From NCBI GenBank assembly GCA_026874595.1, contig CM049322.1, forward strand, positions 52,913,386-52,977,385: a stretch of DNA of 64,000 bases. Direction: 5' to 3'. Below the pieces are notes generated by a model that ran no database searches, was not told where the DNA came from, and saw nothing but the letters and a program-made list of their open reading frames with translations. How positions within the stretch are numbered: position 1 is the stretch's first letter; every line of letters begins with the position of its first letter. The DNA is from Sipunculus nudus. Lineage: Eukaryota > Annelida > Sipuncula > Golfingiida > Sipunculidae. Position numbers and translations under genes: made by a program. This document shows, piece by piece, positions 62,932 to 64,000 of the stretch.

Positions 62932-63003
62932 TTAATTGTTGTCAGATGTGCGTTCCTTCGTCTGCCATTCCGTCTCGTTATCAGCCCATTTGTACCCGAT
63001 CAT
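62932..63003 (-). CDS. Micro-ORF of 23 codons behind a splice acceptor
   Basis: The acceptor TTTTCAATCAG is followed after 6 nt by ATG 63,003 and 23 codons (MIGYKWADNETEWQTKER then TSDNN) before TAA. The size is far below usual gene thresholds. It is reported because the junction has exactly the acceptor-ATG layout of the verified-looking genes and the peptide is hydrophilic and compositionally ordinary. It could be a microprotein or a coincidence. Confidence 0.25.
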   Translation of the reverse strand: MIGYKWADNETEWQTKERTSDNN

Positions 63004-63009
63004 TATATT

Positions 63010-63416
63010 CTGATTGAAAACATAAAACAACCACAAACCGTACACAAAGGTAAAAATGTCAAATGTGCATACTTACATCAGCGGTGTCTGCGGGTGGTCT
63101 TGTATCTGTGATTTAATCCTATGTAATCTCTGCTCTAAAAAAAAAAACAGTACAAAATATCTTCAATCAATTGTCCTTCGTCACCTTTCCAAATATGGTT
63201 ATAACACATGTTCATACAGTTGCTGCTCGTACCACATATGGTTCTTCATTTTACAAAATATATACACGCGGCACCTCCTATTCCAGAAAATGTTTATTGT
63301 AAAGGGTTAACGCGTAATCTGGCGCGCTTTATCCCCCTTTCAACGAAATATTCTTTCGGAGGCCGTCGACATGTCACCCTCCTTCGTGCACTCATACCAC
63401 CATCTGTATATGCCTC
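63010..63416. other. 3' region of the rightmost gene
   Basis: On the minus strand AATAAA lies near 63,291, about 125 nt beyond the stop codon of the next gene. No other feature was recognised; the plus-strand frames here are Cys/Tyr-rich shadows. Confidence 0.4.
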
Positions 63417-63947
63417 CTAAACACCAAACTGCCAAGGTACTGTTGCACAAACACAGTTCCCCTGTTTGACAAGTCTGTTCACGTCCTTTGATTTGTCGGG
63501 CAAGTCTACACGGCACCACAGCTGCTGTATGATCTCGTGAGGCCGGGTCGGTCCCCAATACCTGGACACGTAAAGGGCACCTCTGTGCACCCAGCAAATC
63601 ATGTCGGGCCACTCGGATATTGTCTTATATTGTTCGAGGTCGACGTCTCGGTGAAACGACGCGTGCAAACGCATATCTCTCGTTATGACCTTGCACTTTG
63701 TGCACCTCAGCACGGGAGGCTCCTTGCACATGTCGCGTATGAATTCCTCGCCGGTGCACTTAGCGTTGCACTTCCTGCAAAATTGAGTCGTCGAAGCTGT
63801 TTCTATCAACTCGTCTAATATTATGTCCGGCACGGTCAACCAAAATATCTGCGGGTTGTACCGCTCGCATAAGTATTCCTTTGTCATTGTGTACAGTGGT
63901 TTAGGATTGTACACAGGGTTTATTTTCGTCTTTTCACTCAGCATCAT
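63417..63947 (-). CDS. Zinc-ribbon-like protein (176 aa)
   Basis: ATG 63,947 lies 4 nt after the acceptor CTCGTTTCAG. Residues about 58-85 form a candidate zinc ribbon with two CxxC knuckles (FCRKCNAKC and LRCTKC, about 20 residues apart). The N-terminus (KEYLCERYNPQIFWLTVPDI) and C-terminus (WPDMICWVHRGALYVSRYW) are Trp-rich and globular. Zinc ribbons of this type occur in nucleic-acid-binding and transcription proteins, but no specific family was recognised. AATAAA follows near 63,291 on the same strand. Its own leader exon would lie beyond the window. Confidence 0.65.
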   Translation of the reverse strand: MMLSEKTKINPVYNPKPLYTMTKEYLCERYNPQIFWLTVPDIILDELIETASTTQFCRKCNAKCTGEEFIRDMCKEPPVLRCTKCKVITRDMRLHASFHRDVDLEQYKTISEWPDMICWVHRGALYVSRYWGPTRPHEIIQQLWCRVDLPDKSKDVNRLVKQGNCVCATVPWQFGV

Positions 63948-64000
63948 TGGTCTGAAACGAGCGCAAAATCCACCTTTACTGTCAGCGCAACGCTAACTGT

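Overview
The window reads as metazoan nuclear DNA, most likely from a mollusc such as a bivalve (inference). The support is AT-rich non-coding sequence, many (TA)n microsatellites, tRNA-derived SINE-like fragments, a LINE remnant, a TIR transposon, and exons of a secreted ILEI/FAM3-like + PAN/Apple protein bounded by GT-AG splice sites. About 1-37.5 kb is this ordinary host-like DNA. Its genes are two ILEI-domain exons (15.2 kb and 34.4 kb) that are diverged tandem duplicates, one PAN exon that ends the first copy, and two candidate signal-peptide exons (20.8 and 31.8 kb).

From roughly 37.6 kb the texture changes, and from 44.3 kb to the right edge it becomes a compact island: about 17 short single-exon reading frames in 20 kb, rightward from 44.3 to 57 kb and leftward from 64 to 58.3 kb, with a tRNA-Arg gene in the convergence zone. 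Nearly every frame has a 3' splice site (..TTGCAG or ..TTTCAG) 0-50 nt before its ATG. Several rightward frames have AATAAA downstream, only 150-200 nt before the next splice acceptor. Only two clear TATATAAGG promoters are seen (44,283 and 47,029), each followed by an ATG-free leader exon and a GTGAGT donor. This suggests a few leaders spliced to many alternative acceptors, or trans-splicing (inference).

The island encodes a tandem family of acidic helical proteins with basic tails (about 49.2-54.5 kb, perhaps including neighbours at 48.5 and 51.1 kb), CARD-like/death-fold-like candidates (55.1-55.9 kb and the 410-residue protein at 59.6-60.8 kb), a C3HC4 RING protein, Cys-rich zinc-binding candidates and a protein with an LGRDF strand like that of retropepsins. 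Together they look like regulators of host cell death and ubiquitin signalling. Compactness, gene blocks, paralog expansion and leader splicing suggest an endogenised or misassembled large DNA virus, but no polymerase, capsid, terminase or other hallmark gene is visible here. A fast-evolving host gene cluster is therefore a live alternative.

The 37.6-44.2 kb stretch resembles the island's intergenic DNA: pyrimidine-rich plus strand, repeated short motifs, microsatellites, one plausible minus-strand frame and fragments of dispersed elements. A cluster of GC-rich hairpins at 61.15-61.40 kb, two of them homologous with covarying stems, is the clearest structure that coding does not explain.
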